The notes: generated from the sequence alone by a model not told the origin. A stretch of 64,000 nucleotides of DNA from Dokdonella_A sp044227025 (GCF_044227025.1 NZ_JBGAFX010000002.1:1-64000); one strand, 5' to 3'; positions 9,667-19,895 are shown, numbered from the stretch's first letter. Numbers and translations: made by a program.

Positions 9667-12600
9667 GTGACCGCCAACGGGCGTGCGCACCTGCGCCGGC
9701 TGCGCTTCGCGCTGCTGGCGATCGCCGCGACCTGCGTGATCCTGCTCGGCGTACTCGCCGGCGTCACCCAGTTGGCGATGCCTTGGCTCGCACAACATCC
9801 GGAGCGGGTCGGGCGCTGGCTGTCGGACCGGCTCGGTCGTCCGGTCACGATCGGACGGCTGGATGGCCGCTGGATGGGTGGTGGACCGCTGTTGTCGCTC
9901 GACGACGTGCGCATCGGCGGCGATTCGCCGGCGTCGACGCTGGTGATTCCTCATGCGGAACTCGCCTTCGACCTGTTCGCCCTGGTGCAGCGCAATCGCG
10001 CGGTCAGCGAATTCCGGCTTGCCGATGTCGAGCTGAAACTCGTGCACGAAGGCGGCGAGTGGAAGCTGCGCGACCTCGATCTCGGTGCCTCGAAGAGCGA
10101 CGAACCGCTTTCGATGGGTGCGCTTGGCGCACTCGAGATCTCCCGGCTCAAACTCGCGGTCGAGGACAGCGAGCGCGGACTGCACACGCAACTGGTCGCG
10201 CCGGTGCTGCGGGTGCTCAACCGCGGCGCCGGCGTGCGGGTGCTCGGACGCGTGCGTCGCGCCGACAGTGACTCGCCGCCGCTCGATCTGGTTGCCGACC
10301 TCGACGTCGGTTCGCGCTCCGGCCAGATCTACCTGGGTGGTCGCGAGGTGGACTTCGCGCGTGTCGGCCAGGGCATGGCGCCCGCAGGCGTGCGTCCGCT
10401 GGGCGGTCATGGCGCGCTGCAGGTGTGGGCGCAGGTTGCGCAAGGGCAGGTCGCGGACGTGCGCGTGCGCCTGGATGCGCGTGAACTTCGCTTGTCGACG
10501 GATCAGGCGGTCGCGCTCGGCGAGGCCTTCGCGCCGGAGCCGCGTGTCGCGTTCGACCGCCTCGCTCTGGTCGCGCGCTGGATGCGCGACGCGGGTGGCT
10601 GGTCGCTCGACGTGGTCGATCTGGTCGCCAACAACGATCCCCCCGCGCGGCTGTCGATCGAACGGCGCGGCGATGATGCCCATCCGCGCTGGCGGGCGGG
10701 TGTCGATGCGCTGCAACTCGAACCGCTCGGCGACCTGGCCATGCTGGCCAGCGCATCACCGGCCGGATTGCGTCGCTGGCTGTACCTCGCGCATCCGCGC
10801 GGCACGTTGGAACACGCCGATATCGGCTGGAATGGCAGCGACGACTATCGCGTTGAGGCGCGCCTGCGCGGCGTGGAAATCGCGAGCGTCGAATCCATCC
10901 CGGGCGTGGCGCAGCTCGACCTCGACCTGATCGGCGACGCGGACGCGTTGCTGGCGACATTGCCACCGAAGCCGATCCGTGTCGATTATCCGCGCGTGTT
11001 CCGCCGGCCGTTCCTGTTCGCCACGTTCGCTGGTGACGTGGTCGCGCGGCGCATCGACGAGGGTTGGCGCATCGAAACCGATCGTCTCGGTTTCGAAGGC
11101 GAAGGCTATGGCGGAGAATTGCGCGGCAGCGTGGATGTCGTCGCGGGGCGCCGGCCAAGCGTCGATCTGTCCGCGCTCGTCGCGCATGGAGACGTGATCG
11201 CCGCGAAACTGTTCTGGCCAACCACTTCGATGTCGGCCAGGGCGATCGAATGGCTCGACCGCGCACTGGTCGGTGGCCGCATTGTCGAAGGGCGCGCCGC
11301 AATCCACGGCGACCTCGATGATTGGCCATTTCACGATCGCAGCGGAAGCTTCGTTGCGCAGGCGCATGTCGTCGACACCACGCTCGACTACCACGCCGAG
11401 TGGCCGCCCGCCGAGCACATGGACGCGATTGCGACGTTCATCAACGATGGCGTGCGCGTCGATTCGGACTCGCTCACCACGATGGGCACCAAAGTCGGCA
11501 TGGCGAGCGCGTCGATCGAGGACTTCGGTCCGCTGCTGCTCGATGTGTCGGCCAGGGCGGAGGGCAGTGGCGCCAACCTCCTCGCCTTCCTGCGCGCGAC
11601 GCCGATCGGCAAGCGCTACCAGGAGCAGTTGAAGGACATCGCGGTCGGCGGCAGGGGCGCGGTCGCGTTCACGTTGAATCTGCCGATCCGGCAGACCGAA
11701 GCGCTGTCGCTCGACGGCCGCGTCGATCTGGTCGGCGCGAAAATCGACCACAACGCCTACGGTCTGCACTTCACGGATGCGTCCGGCACGTTGCGCTTCA
11801 ACCAGAAGGGTTTCATCGCCGACCAGCTCGACACGCAGTTCCGCGAACGCAAGGCGAAGCTGACGATTGCGGTCGGCGATTTCGTCGGCGAGCCGCGCAA
11901 CGCGTTCGAGGCGAGCGTTGCTGGCAGTTGGCCGGTTGCCAGCGTATTCGCCGATGCGCCGATGCTGCTGCCGCTGCTCGGCAGCGTGCAGGGCGAATCG
12001 GAATGGACTGCGCGCGTAGCGGTCGAGCGTGGCGAGGGCGGTGCAACCCGCAGCGCACTCAGTCTCGACAGCGCGCTCGTCGGCAGTGCCATCGTTCTGC
12101 CAGCACCGCTTGCGAAAAGCGTGCAAGCGAGCGTGCCGTTCCATCTCGAACTCGGACTGCCCGTCGCGGGGCAGGCGTTCACGGCCCGGCTGGGCGATAT
12201 CGCCAGCCTTGCGGGTCGCGCGCCTGGGCCGGATCGCGCGTTCGGCGCGCGCATCCAATTCGGTGCCGGCAAGGCCGCGGACCCGCCCGCGAGCGGCATT
12301 GTCATCGGTGGACGCATGCAGCGGCTCGATGCGGGCGCGTGGCTCGACCTGGTCGAATCGGGCAGCGGCGCCGGCTTCGTGCAGTCGATCGACGTGCGCG
12401 CGGCCGATTTCGTGTTCGGCGGCCGCCATTTCGACGACACCGGTCTCAAGGTCGAGAACGCACCCGCGACCACCACGATCACGCTGGATGGCGCCGCGCT
12501 TGCCGGCAGCCTCGAGGTTCCTCGCGGTGACATCGGCGCGCGCGGCATCACCGCGCATTTCGCGCGCATGCATTGGCCGGAGGCGCCAGCCGATGCGCCG

Positions 12601-13587
12601 GACGCGGGCGCGTTCGCCGACGTTGCGCCGGGCGCGTTGCCGCCGCTGCACCTCACGGTCGAGGATTTCCAGCTCGGCAAGGCGAGTTTCGGTTCGGCGC
12701 GGTTCGACAGCCATCCCGTCCCCGGGGGCATGCAGGTCGACACGCTCGAATCGCAGTCGCCGAACGTGAAGATGACCGCTCGCGGCGACTGGACCGGCGG
12801 CATCATCGAGAACCGCACGAACATGTCGATCGAACTGAGCGCGCAGAGTCTCGGCCGCATGATGGACGCGCTCGGTTTTCCTGGCCTGATCGATGGTGGC
12901 AGCACCAAGGCGACGATCGATGCAAGCTGGCTCGGCCCGCCGTCCGCGTTCGCGCTGGCCAAGCTCGACGGCACGCTCGGCATCGATGTCGCCGAAGGGC
13001 GCATCCTCGACGTGGAGCCCGGCGCGGGGCGCCTGTTCGGCTTGTTCTCGTTGACCGAGATCCCGCGCCGACTCAGCCTCGACTTCAGCGACTTCTTCCA
13101 GTCCGGCCTCGGTTTCAATTCGATCACCGGCACGTTTCGCCTCGCTGGCGGCAATGCGTATACCGATGGACTGAGGATCAAGAGTCCCGCGGCCGACATC
13201 GTCGTAAGCGGTCGCACCGGCCTGCGCAGCAAGGACTACGACCAGTTGATGGATGTGACGCCGCATGCAGGCGCGACCTTGCCGATCGTTGGCGCGCTCG
13301 CTGCGGGACCGGTTGGTGCGGCTGCCGGATTCGTCATGCAGGGCTTGTTCAACAAGCCGATCGGCAAGGCGGTTGCGCGCCGCTACAAGGTATCGGGGTC
13401 ATGGGAAAAGCCGCAGATCACCCAACTGGCGCGGGTCCGCTCCCCCCGCGCGGCGCCGTCCGCCGCGGAAGAGCTGCCGGACGAGCCGACCCCGGCGCCG
13501 GCAGGAACTCCGCAGGAGCCGGGGGTGGACAAGCCCGCGCCCTGGATGGTGCTGCCGCCGCACCCGGACGACGACGGTTTGCAATAG
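9667..13587 (+). CDS. yhdP: YhdP family AsmA-like intermembrane protein
   Basis: A 1306-residue protein starting at GTG. An N-terminal transmembrane helix (about residues 15-35, LLAIAATCVILLGVLAGVTQ) anchors it in the inner membrane. The remainder is a long, beta-rich AsmA/DUF3971 periplasmic region followed by the DUF3971/AsmA_2 C-terminal part (GRLFGLFSLTEIPRRLSLDF is characteristic). In E. coli YhdP works with TamB and YdbH in moving phospholipids to the outer membrane. Position between rng and tldD is the conserved order. The C-terminal tail is Pro/Ala-rich. Confidence 0.93.
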   Translation: MTANGRAHLRRLRFALLAIAATCVILLGVLAGVTQLAMPWLAQHPERVGRWLSDRLGRPVTIGRLDGRWMGGGPLLSLDDVRIGGDSPASTLVIPHAELAFDLFALVQRNRAVSEFRLADVELKLVHEGGEWKLRDLDLGASKSDEPLSMGALGALEISRLKLAVEDSERGLHTQLVAPVLRVLNRGAGVRVLGRVRRADSDSPPLDLVADLDVGSRSGQIYLGGREVDFARVGQGMAPAGVRPLGGHGALQVWAQVAQGQVADVRVRLDARELRLSTDQAVALGEAFAPEPRVAFDRLALVARWMRDAGGWSLDVVDLVANNDPPARLSIERRGDDAHPRWRAGVDALQLEPLGDLAMLASASPAGLRRWLYLAHPRGTLEHADIGWNGSDDYRVEARLRGVEIASVESIPGVAQLDLDLIGDADALLATLPPKPIRVDYPRVFRRPFLFATFAGDVVARRIDEGWRIETDRLGFEGEGYGGELRGSVDVVAGRRPSVDLSALVAHGDVIAAKLFWPTTSMSARAIEWLDRALVGGRIVEGRAAIHGDLDDWPFHDRSGSFVAQAHVVDTTLDYHAEWPPAEHMDAIATFINDGVRVDSDSLTTMGTKVGMASASIEDFGPLLLDVSARAEGSGANLLAFLRATPIGKRYQEQLKDIAVGGRGAVAFTLNLPIRQTEALSLDGRVDLVGAKIDHNAYGLHFTDASGTLRFNQKGFIADQLDTQFRERKAKLTIAVGDFVGEPRNAFEASVAGSWPVASVFADAPMLLPLLGSVQGESEWTARVAVERGEGGATRSALSLDSALVGSAIVLPAPLAKSVQASVPFHLELGLPVAGQAFTARLGDIASLAGRAPGPDRAFGARIQFGAGKAADPPASGIVIGGRMQRLDAGAWLDLVESGSGAGFVQSIDVRAADFVFGGRHFDDTGLKVENAPATTTITLDGAALAGSLEVPRGDIGARGITAHFARMHWPEAPADAPDAGAFADVAPGALPPLHLTVEDFQLGKASFGSARFDSHPVPGGMQVDTLESQSPNVKMTARGDWTGGIIENRTNMSIELSAQSLGRMMDALGFPGLIDGGSTKATIDASWLGPPSAFALAKLDGTLGIDVAEGRILDVEPGAGRLFGLFSLTEIPRRLSLDFSDFFQSGLGFNSITGTFRLAGGNAYTDGLRIKSPAADIVVSGRTGLRSKDYDQLMDVTPHAGATLPIVGALAAGPVGAAAGFVMQGLFNKPIGKAVARRYKVSGSWEKPQITQLARVRSPRAAPSAAEELPDEPTPAPAGTPQEPGVDKPAPWMVLPPHPDDDGLQ

Positions 13588-13701
13588 GTTTGCTTGTGGT
13601 CCAGCATGCGCGGCCCCATTTGCAGGGCTTGGCGTTTGGCGAAAGCAGCACCGCGCCAGCCCCAGCGCACGGTCTTCTCGAATCACGAATCACGGCTTCC
13701 C

Positions 13702-15144
13702 ATGTCCGACCTCATCACCCTCGCCGAACGCCGACTGCTGAGCCCCGGCGGCCTTGCCGCCGGCGACCTCGATGGCGTGTTCACGCGCCTGATGGGACCG
13801 TCGATCGACGCGGCGGATCTGTATTTCCAGCATTCGCGCAGCGAATCGTGGGTGCTCGAAGACGGCATCGTGAAGGACGGCTCCCACTCGATCGAACAAG
13901 GCGTCGGCGTGCGCGCGTTGTCCGGCGAGAAGGCCGGCTTCGCCTACTCCGACGAGATCGTGCTGCCGGCGCTGCTCGAAGCCGCGGGTTCCGCGCGTGC
14001 GATCGCGCAGGCGGGCGCCAACGGAATCGGCAAGCCGCTGGCGATCGCCACTACGCGAGCGCTGTATGCGCCGATCGATCCGATCGACAGCTTGTCCAAT
14101 GAAGCGAAGATCGCCGTGCTGCGCGAAGTGGACGCGGCGTGCCGTGCCGCCGATCCGCGCGTGAAGCAGGTGATCGTCAGCATCGCGGCCGGGCTCGACA
14201 CAGTGCTGATCGCGCACTCCGACGGTACGCTTGCGGCGGATGTGCGCCCGTTGGTGCGCATGAACGTGCAGGTGATCGCCGAGGCGAACGGCCGGCGCGA
14301 GTCGGGCAGCAGCGGCGGTGGCGGCCGCTACGGCTTCCCGGAACTGCTCGAGAATGGCTGCGCACAGGCATTCGCGCGTGAGGCCGTGCGCGCCGCCCTG
14401 GTCAACCTCGAAGCGGTGCCCGCGCCGGCCGGAAACATGCCGGTCGTGCTCGGTCCGGGCTGGCCCGGAGTGCTGCTGCACGAAGCAATCGGCCATGGTT
14501 TCGAAGGCGACTTCAATCGCAAGGAAACGTCCGCGTTCGCCGGCATGCTCGGCGAGAAAGTCGCGGCCGATGGAGTCACCGTGGTCGACGACGGCACGCT
14601 CGCCGGTCGACGTGGTTCCCTCAGCATCGATGACGAAGGCACCCCGACGAAGTGCACCGTGCTGGTCGAGAACGGCGTCATGAAGGGTTACATGCAGGAC
14701 AAGCTCAACGCGCGCCTGATGGGCATGGCGCCGACCGGCAACGGCCGGCGCGAATCGTTCGCGCACCTGCCGATGCCACGCATGACCAATACCTACATGC
14801 TGCCCGGCCAGCGCGATCCGGGCGAGATCATTGCCTCGGTCAAGCGCGGACTGTATGCGCCGAATTTCGGGGGCGGTCAGGTCGACATCACGAATGGCAA
14901 GTTCACCTTCTCGGCGAGCGAGGCGTACCTGATAGAGAACGGCAAGGTCACGCGTCCGGTCAAGGGCGCGACCCTGATCGGTTCCGGCGCGGAGGTGCTC
15001 AAGCGCGTGTCGATGATCGGCAATGATCTCAAGCTCGACGAAGGCGTCGGCGTATGCGGCAAGGACGGCCAGAGCGTGCCCGTCGGCGTCGGCCAGCCGA
15101 CGCTGAAGATCGACAGCATGACCGTCGGTGGCACCGCCGCATGA
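13702..15144 (+). CDS. tldD: Metalloprotease TldD
   Basis: A 480-residue TldD subunit. The zinc-binding HEAIGHGFEGD (HExxxH type) lies at about residues 260-270. With PmbA/TldE it forms a heterodimeric peptidase that in E. coli processes microcin B17 and degrades the CcdA antitoxin. I start at MSDLITLAERRLL; the longer reading begins in non-coding sequence. About 115 bp separate it from yhdP, so it may have its own promoter. The partner pmbA lies downstream, beyond the divergent darP. Confidence 0.96.
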   Translation: MSDLITLAERRLLSPGGLAAGDLDGVFTRLMGPSIDAADLYFQHSRSESWVLEDGIVKDGSHSIEQGVGVRALSGEKAGFAYSDEIVLPALLEAAGSARAIAQAGANGIGKPLAIATTRALYAPIDPIDSLSNEAKIAVLREVDAACRAADPRVKQVIVSIAAGLDTVLIAHSDGTLAADVRPLVRMNVQVIAEANGRRESGSSGGGGRYGFPELLENGCAQAFAREAVRAALVNLEAVPAPAGNMPVVLGPGWPGVLLHEAIGHGFEGDFNRKETSAFAGMLGEKVAADGVTVVDDGTLAGRRGSLSIDDEGTPTKCTVLVENGVMKGYMQDKLNARLMGMAPTGNGRRESFAHLPMPRMTNTYMLPGQRDPGEIIASVKRGLYAPNFGGGQVDITNGKFTFSASEAYLIENGKVTRPVKGATLIGSGAEVLKRVSMIGNDLKLDEGVGVCGKDGQSVPVGVGQPTLKIDSMTVGGTAA

Positions 15145-15305
15145 CGCTCTCGATCTTCACCGTCGGTCCCGTGCCACGCTCGTGATGGTCTGCTGGTAGG
15201 AGCAGCGCGGGCGCGGCAGGCATTCGGCTCGTGCCGGGCATCGGTCGTGCCTGCAGCGCTCCGTCAAGAGTGTCGCTCGCGCAGACATTTGCCCCCACGC
15301 AAGCG

Positions 15306-15833
15306 TCAGGCGCTGTCGTCGAGCAATTCACGCAGCTCGCGAAAGAGTTCGCGGAACGCATGCGGTGGCTTGTTCGCCTTGCGTTCGGCAAGCGCGTTGC
15401 GCACGAGCGTACGCAGGTGCTGGCGGTCGGCGCCGGGGTGCTGCGCGATGAGCTCGGCGAGCGCGTCGTCACCGTCGGCGAGGAGGCGCTCGCGCCAGGT
15501 TTCGAGACGATGCATCGCCGCGGTTTCGCGATGGGCCTTCTCGCGGTCGACGCTGAGCGCGTAGCGGATCGCCTCGACCGCTTCCTCGTCGAGCTTTCGC
15601 AGCTGCTTGGCGAGGAACTGGTTCTGGCGTTTGCGTGCAATATGGGAGGACACCGCACGGGTGCGCCGGACCTCTTCGCGCAGTTCGTCATCGAGCGGGA
15701 CGCGCGCCAGTTCGGCCTCGCTCAGCGCGGCCAGCGTTTCAGCCAGCTTGAGGATATCGAGCGCGTCGCGGCGTTGCTGGCTTCGGCTTGGGCCAAGGGC
15801 CTCGTCCGATGATTCGTCGTGCAGGTCGTGCAT
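15306..15833 (-). CDS. darP: Dual-action ribosomal maturation protein DarP (YjgA)
   Basis: A 175-residue, highly charged, helical protein of the DUF615/YjgA family. Recognisable segments are RSQQRRDALDILKLAETLAA, RKRQNQFLAKQLRKLDEE and AFRELFRELRELL. In E. coli DarP binds 50S precursors during assembly of the peptidyl-transferase centre. The start at MHDLHDES is followed by the usual N-terminal acidic stretch. It is divergent from pmbA with only 24 bp between the two start codons, so their promoters must overlap neighbouring coding sequence. Confidence 0.93.
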   Translation of the reverse strand: MHDLHDESSDEALGPSRSQQRRDALDILKLAETLAALSEAELARVPLDDELREEVRRTRAVSSHIARKRQNQFLAKQLRKLDEEAVEAIRYALSVDREKAHRETAAMHRLETWRERLLADGDDALAELIAQHPGADRQHLRTLVRNALAERKANKPPHAFRELFRELRELLDDSA

Positions 15834-15857
15834 CACGGTTTCCGGGATAATGCAGCA

Positions 15858-17213
15858 ATGAATGCCATCGTGAACCACAAAGATACCAGCTCTGCCGACC
15901 TCGACCGCCTCGCCTCGATCGCCGAAGACGTGATCCGCCTGGCGCGCAGCAAGGGCGCCAGCGAGGCGGATGTCGCTGCCAGCATCGACCTGGGGCTCAG
16001 CGTCGGCGTGCGCCTCGGCGAGGTCGAGACGGTCGAACGCACGCGCGATCGTGGCGTCTCGGTGACGGTCTACTTCGGGCGGCGCAAGGGATCTGCCAAT
16101 ACCGCCGACCTCGATCCGAAGTCGATCGAACAGACCGTCGAGCACGCCTGCGCGATCGCGCGTTACACCGAGGAGGATCCGGCCAACGGCCTCGCCGATC
16201 CGGCCCTGCTGGCGAAGGCGCTCCCCGACCTCGACCTGTGGCATCCGTGGGACATCACGCCCGAGGAAGCGATCGCGCTGGGTGTGGAGATCGAAGACGC
16301 GGGGCGCAGCTTTGACCCGCGCATCGACAACTCCGATGGCGCATCGGTGCAGGTTGGCGCCTCGCTGACTGCGTATGCGAACTCGCTCGGCTTTGTCGGT
16401 ACCGAACGCGGCACGCACCATTCGCTGTCGGTTGCGCTGATTGCCGAGGACGAAAACGGCATGCAGCGCGACTACTGGTACGACAGCGTGCGTCGTGCGT
16501 CCGATTTCATGCCGGCCGCGCAGCTCGGTCGCAAGGCCGCCGAGCGGACCGTCTCGCGGCTCGGCGCACGTCGCCTGTCAACCCGCGACTGCCCGGTGCT
16601 GCTGGTGCCGGAAGTCGCGCGCAGCCTGATCGGGCATTTCCTGTCCGCGGTCAGTGGCGGTGCGCTGTACCGTCGCGCCAGCTTTCTCGTCGACCATGTG
16701 GGCAAGCCGGTGTTCCCCGCGTGGATGCAGGTGGTCGAGCGCCCGCACATCCTGCGCGGGCATGGTTCGACCGCGTTCGACTCGGAAGGCGTCGCGACAT
16801 GCGATTCGGACCTGATCAAGGACGGCGTGCTCGAGCGCTATATCCTCGGCAGCTATTCCGCGCGCAAGCTTGGTTTGCAGTCGACTGGGAATGCGGGCGG
16901 AGTTCAGAACATCGTCGTCGAATCCGGCACCGACGATTTTGCCGCGATGCTCAGGCGCATGGGCAGCGGCCTGCTGGTGACCGAGCTGATGGGGCAGGGC
17001 GTTTCGCTGATCACTGGTGACTATTCGCGCGGCGCCAGCGGCTTCTGGGTCGAGGATGGCCAAATCGCGTATCCGGTCGAGGAAATCACGATCGCGGCGA
17101 ACCTGCGCGACATGTTCCAGGGCATCGCTGCGATTGGCGCCGACGTCGATCCGCGTTCGCATATCCTGACCGGTTCGATCCTGCTCGAGCGGATGACCAT
17201 CGCCGGCGAATAG
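15858..17213 (+). CDS. pmbA: Metalloprotease-related protein PmbA (TldE)
   Basis: A 451-residue member of the TldD/PmbA (U62) family that lacks the HExxxH zinc site. This is the expected state for the TldE subunit, which completes the TldD active-site chamber. Typical segments are GVSVTVYFGRRKGSA, the DCPVLLVPEVARSLIGHF region and ITGDYSRGASGFWVEDG near the C-terminus. The start at MNAIVNHKD is preceded by a purine-rich site. It works with TldD encoded at 13702-15144. Confidence 0.95.
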   Translation: MNAIVNHKDTSSADLDRLASIAEDVIRLARSKGASEADVAASIDLGLSVGVRLGEVETVERTRDRGVSVTVYFGRRKGSANTADLDPKSIEQTVEHACAIARYTEEDPANGLADPALLAKALPDLDLWHPWDITPEEAIALGVEIEDAGRSFDPRIDNSDGASVQVGASLTAYANSLGFVGTERGTHHSLSVALIAEDENGMQRDYWYDSVRRASDFMPAAQLGRKAAERTVSRLGARRLSTRDCPVLLVPEVARSLIGHFLSAVSGGALYRRASFLVDHVGKPVFPAWMQVVERPHILRGHGSTAFDSEGVATCDSDLIKDGVLERYILGSYSARKLGLQSTGNAGGVQNIVVESGTDDFAAMLRRMGSGLLVTELMGQGVSLITGDYSRGASGFWVEDGQIAYPVEEITIAANLRDMFQGIAAIGADVDPRSHILTGSILLERMTIAGE

Positions 17214-17302
17214 CTGTCTGCCAAGGTCGGCGCGACGGTCGGACGCACCTGCTCGTCCCTTGGAAAGATCGACTGCGCCTCCCGACCAAAGGACTTCCGC
17301 GA

Positions 17303-18319
17303 GTGCGATGGGGATTGATCACAGCATCGATATTCGTGCTCGCGAGTGTCGCTGCGCGGGAGAATACGCAGGCGAGCACGCTCGAGGAAGCTCTCGAGAC
17401 GATCGAGTGGCCGGCGCCACCGGAGTGCGTGGAGCAGCGATCGAAACACTTCTGGTGGGTCGATACCTGCGCGTTCAAACGCCGTCGTGACTCTGTCGCC
17501 GCGTTGGATGCGGATGCGGGAGAAGCGCTTTCGCCGGGAATCTACTCCGTGTCCACCGGTTACACCGGGCTGGACATCGCGCTCGACCGCGACGGTTGGG
17601 TCGGCTACAAGGAGTCGGCTGATGCCGGCGTGGCTCTCGGAGTCGAGGGCCGCTATGCGGTTCGCGATGGCCGTTTGATCGTCAACCTCGACGACACGGA
17701 TCGCCCACCGAACACGCCGGCGCAGCAAGCGTTCGTGATCGTGCGCTGGGACGATCGGGTTGCGCTCGTGCCCGAGGGTTCGATGGCTTTCATCGTCAAC
17801 GAACTGAATACCCGGTTCGACAGTTTCACCGCCTCGTTCATGTGGAATGACACTGCGCTGCAGCGCCCGCGCGACAGAGGCAGACCACCGTGCGGCCTGC
17901 CCGTCGTGGAAGGCGAATGGCGCCGTCGCATGCACGCAGTGCCGGTCGCTGCGACGATCGTCGCGGCCCGGCCGGACGTCGCGGCGGCGACGAAGTACTC
18001 TCCGGAAGACGCGAACCTGCACCATTACCGCATCGACATCGATGCCGGCAGCGATGCCGGGTTGTTCGAGGGCATGTTTCTCGACGATCTCGGCGCGACC
18101 TCACCGCACGTATGGCTTCGCGCGATCGTCGATCGCGTCGATGCGAAGAAGGCGAGTGCGAAGCTCAACGTCGTTCGCAAAAAGACGACCGTCTCGCTCG
18201 ACGACGTGCCCATCGGCGCCGGTATCCGCCTCTATAGCGGTCCGCGGTGGCAGCCGCGTGCCTGTGCGGCGCCGGCGTCGGCCGGCGACGGAGCCGGGCA
18301 TCTGCCGGCGAAGCCGTGA
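17303..18319 (+). CDS. Secreted hypothetical protein
   Basis: A 338-residue protein starting at GTG with a signal peptide (MRWGLITASIFVLASVAA). The mature part has a Cys pair near the N-terminus (PECVEQ and DTCAFK) and a mixed alpha/beta middle. I do not recognise a family. It follows pmbA by about 90 bp on the same strand and precedes the DUF4870 gene by 67 bp, so it could belong to either transcript. No lipobox is present. Confidence 0.7.
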   Translation: MRWGLITASIFVLASVAARENTQASTLEEALETIEWPAPPECVEQRSKHFWWVDTCAFKRRRDSVAALDADAGEALSPGIYSVSTGYTGLDIALDRDGWVGYKESADAGVALGVEGRYAVRDGRLIVNLDDTDRPPNTPAQQAFVIVRWDDRVALVPEGSMAFIVNELNTRFDSFTASFMWNDTALQRPRDRGRPPCGLPVVEGEWRRRMHAVPVAATIVAARPDVAAATKYSPEDANLHHYRIDIDAGSDAGLFEGMFLDDLGATSPHVWLRAIVDRVDAKKASAKLNVVRKKTTVSLDDVPIGAGIRLYSGPRWQPRACAAPASAGDGAGHLPAKP

Positions 18320-18386
18320 CTTCCGCGCTATTGTGCTCCCCGCCGCCCGACGCAATATCGTATCCGCCACCCCACGGAGACATCGC

Positions 18387-18803
18387 ATGAGCGACAACGA
18401 CACCACGACTCCGAACGTCGAACCGCAGGCGCCGCTGCCTGCGACCCAGTCCAGCGACGAGCGGACCTGGGCGCTGATCGGTCATCTTTCCGCGTTCAGC
18501 GCGTTCATCACCGGGATCGGCTGCATCGCCGGCCCGTTGATCGTGTGGCTGGTCAAGCGCGACACGATGCCGTTCGCGGCCGATCAGGCCAAGGAAGCAC
18601 TGAACTTCAACATCACGCTCGCGATCGCATTCACGGCGCTGGTGCTGTTCTCGATCGTCACATTCGGCATTGGCCTGCTGATCGCATGGCCGATCGGCGC
18701 GGTTCTGTGCGTCGCCTGGTTCGTCCTGACGATCATCGCCGCGATCAAGGCGAACGAGGGCATCGCGTACCGCTATCCGTTCACCCTGCGCCTGGTGAAA
18801 TAG
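18387..18803 (+). CDS. DUF4870 (Tic20-like) membrane protein
   Basis: A 138-residue protein. A polar N-terminus of about 25 residues is followed by the family signature around ALIGHLSAFSAFITGIG and then three or four hydrophobic helices. The conserved FAADQAKEALNFNITLAI segment identifies DUF4870. The function of the family is unknown. It is convergent with ispA across a GC-rich hairpin. Confidence 0.88.
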   Translation: MSDNDTTTPNVEPQAPLPATQSSDERTWALIGHLSAFSAFITGIGCIAGPLIVWLVKRDTMPFAADQAKEALNFNITLAIAFTALVLFSIVTFGIGLLIAWPIGAVLCVAWFVLTIIAAIKANEGIAYRYPFTLRLVK

Positions 18804-18814
18804 GCAGGTAATCC

Positions 18815-18845
18815 CGCGCCGCCGGCCGCGCGAGGCCGGCGCGCC
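18815..18845. terminator. GC-rich hairpin between convergent genes
   Basis: GCCGGCC (18821-18827) pairs with GGCCGGC (18834-18840) around a 6-nt loop. The stem extends outward by four more pairs past a bulged C. The T-content downstream is slight (CCTT), so it is a plausible but not classical bidirectional terminator for the DUF4870 gene and ispA. Confidence 0.45.
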
Positions 18846-18859
18846 TTCGAGTGCCGGAC

Positions 18860-19750
18860 TCAGCTCGCGCGCTCGGCGACGAAGCGGGCGAGGTCGCGCA
18901 GCGCCGTCGCATTCGCGAGCGGTTCGATGGCGTCGAGTGCCGTCATGGTCAGCCGCGTCAGTTCCGAGCGCGAGGCTTCGATGCCGAGGATGGCCGGATA
19001 GGTCGGCTTGTTGGCCGCGACGTCCTTGCCGGCGGTTTTGCCGAGCTGGGTCGTATCGGCTTCAATGTCGAGCAGGTCGTCGCGGATCTGGAACGCGAGT
19101 CCTATCGAATGGCCGTAGGTCTCGAGCGCGGCGAGAGTCCGTGCGTCATTGCAACCGGCCGCCAGCGCGCCAAGGCGCACCGAGGCGCGGATCAGCGCGC
19201 CGGTCTTGTGCACGTGCATGCGTTCGAGTTCGCTGGCGGAAAGCACTTTGCCGACCGCGGCGAGGTCGAACGCCTGGCCGCCGGCCATGCCGTGCGAGCC
19301 GCACGCGCCGGCGAGCGTTCGCAGCATCACGAGGTGGCTGGCCGGCTCCGCCGCCAGCATGAAGTCGTTTGCGAGCACTTCAAACGCGAGGGCTTGCAGC
19401 GCATCGCCGGCGAGGATCGCCATCGCTTCGCCGAACACGATGTGGCAGGTCGGCCGGCCGCGCCGGATGTTGTCATCATCCATCGCCGGCAGGTCATCAT
19501 GCACGAGCGAGTACGCATGGATGATCTCGACCGCGGCGGCTGAGGAATCGAGCCGCCCGAGCGGTGCGCCGAATGCATGCCCGGTCGCATACACGAGCAA
19601 CGGGCGCAGGCGCTTGCCGCCACCGAGCACCGCATAACGCATCGCACGATGCAGTTCGACCGGCGGTTGCGACTCATCGGGGAGCGCGCGCGCGAGCGCT
19701 TCGTCCGCTCGCGCCGACAGCGCCAGGAGTTCAGGGGTCAGGTCGTTCAC
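18860..19750 (-). CDS. ispA: (2E,6E)-farnesyl diphosphate synthase
   Basis: A 296-residue short-chain trans-prenyltransferase that condenses IPP with DMAPP and then GPP to give FPP, feeding quinone and undecaprenyl synthesis. GGGKRLRPLLVYATG carries the IPP-binding region. The first Asp-rich motif is in HDDLPAMDDD (about residues 85-95) and the second is IRDDLLDIE. Length and motifs are standard. It lies downstream of xseB on the minus strand, the usual partner, but a 249-bp gap containing a repeat separates them. Confidence 0.96.
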   Translation of the reverse strand: MNDLTPELLALSARADEALARALPDESQPPVELHRAMRYAVLGGGKRLRPLLVYATGHAFGAPLGRLDSSAAAVEIIHAYSLVHDDLPAMDDDNIRRGRPTCHIVFGEAMAILAGDALQALAFEVLANDFMLAAEPASHLVMLRTLAGACGSHGMAGGQAFDLAAVGKVLSASELERMHVHKTGALIRASVRLGALAAGCNDARTLAALETYGHSIGLAFQIRDDLLDIEADTTQLGKTAGKDVAANKPTYPAILGIEASRSELTRLTMTALDAIEPLANATALRDLARFVAERAS

Positions 19751-19779
19751 TCAGGAAGGGATGCTCTTGATGATCTGGT

Positions 19780-19895
19780 TCCGTTTCGCCCTGAGCGCAG
19801 GCCCCCAGGGCCGGAGTCGAAGGGTTCGTCGGCGTTTCGAATTCGTTCGCTGCCGCTCGCTGCGCCCAACGCGAACGGATGCGGGACCCTGCTCG
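19780..19895. repeat. Single diverged copy of the CCTGAGCGCAG/GGAGTCGAAGGG element
   Basis: CCTGAGCGCAGGCCCCCAGG then CCGGAGTCGAAGGG, followed about 50 bp later by GCTGCGCCCAACGCGAACGG, reproduce the left and right arms of the compound repeat at 250-890. Here there is one copy and no 30-bp sub-repeats. It lies between xseB and ispA, where the two genes are usually close together, so it looks inserted into the operon. Confidence 0.75.

Noticed and set aside
10756..13266. 836-residue minus-strand frame
   Set aside because: Antisense shadow of yhdP with no recognisable domain.
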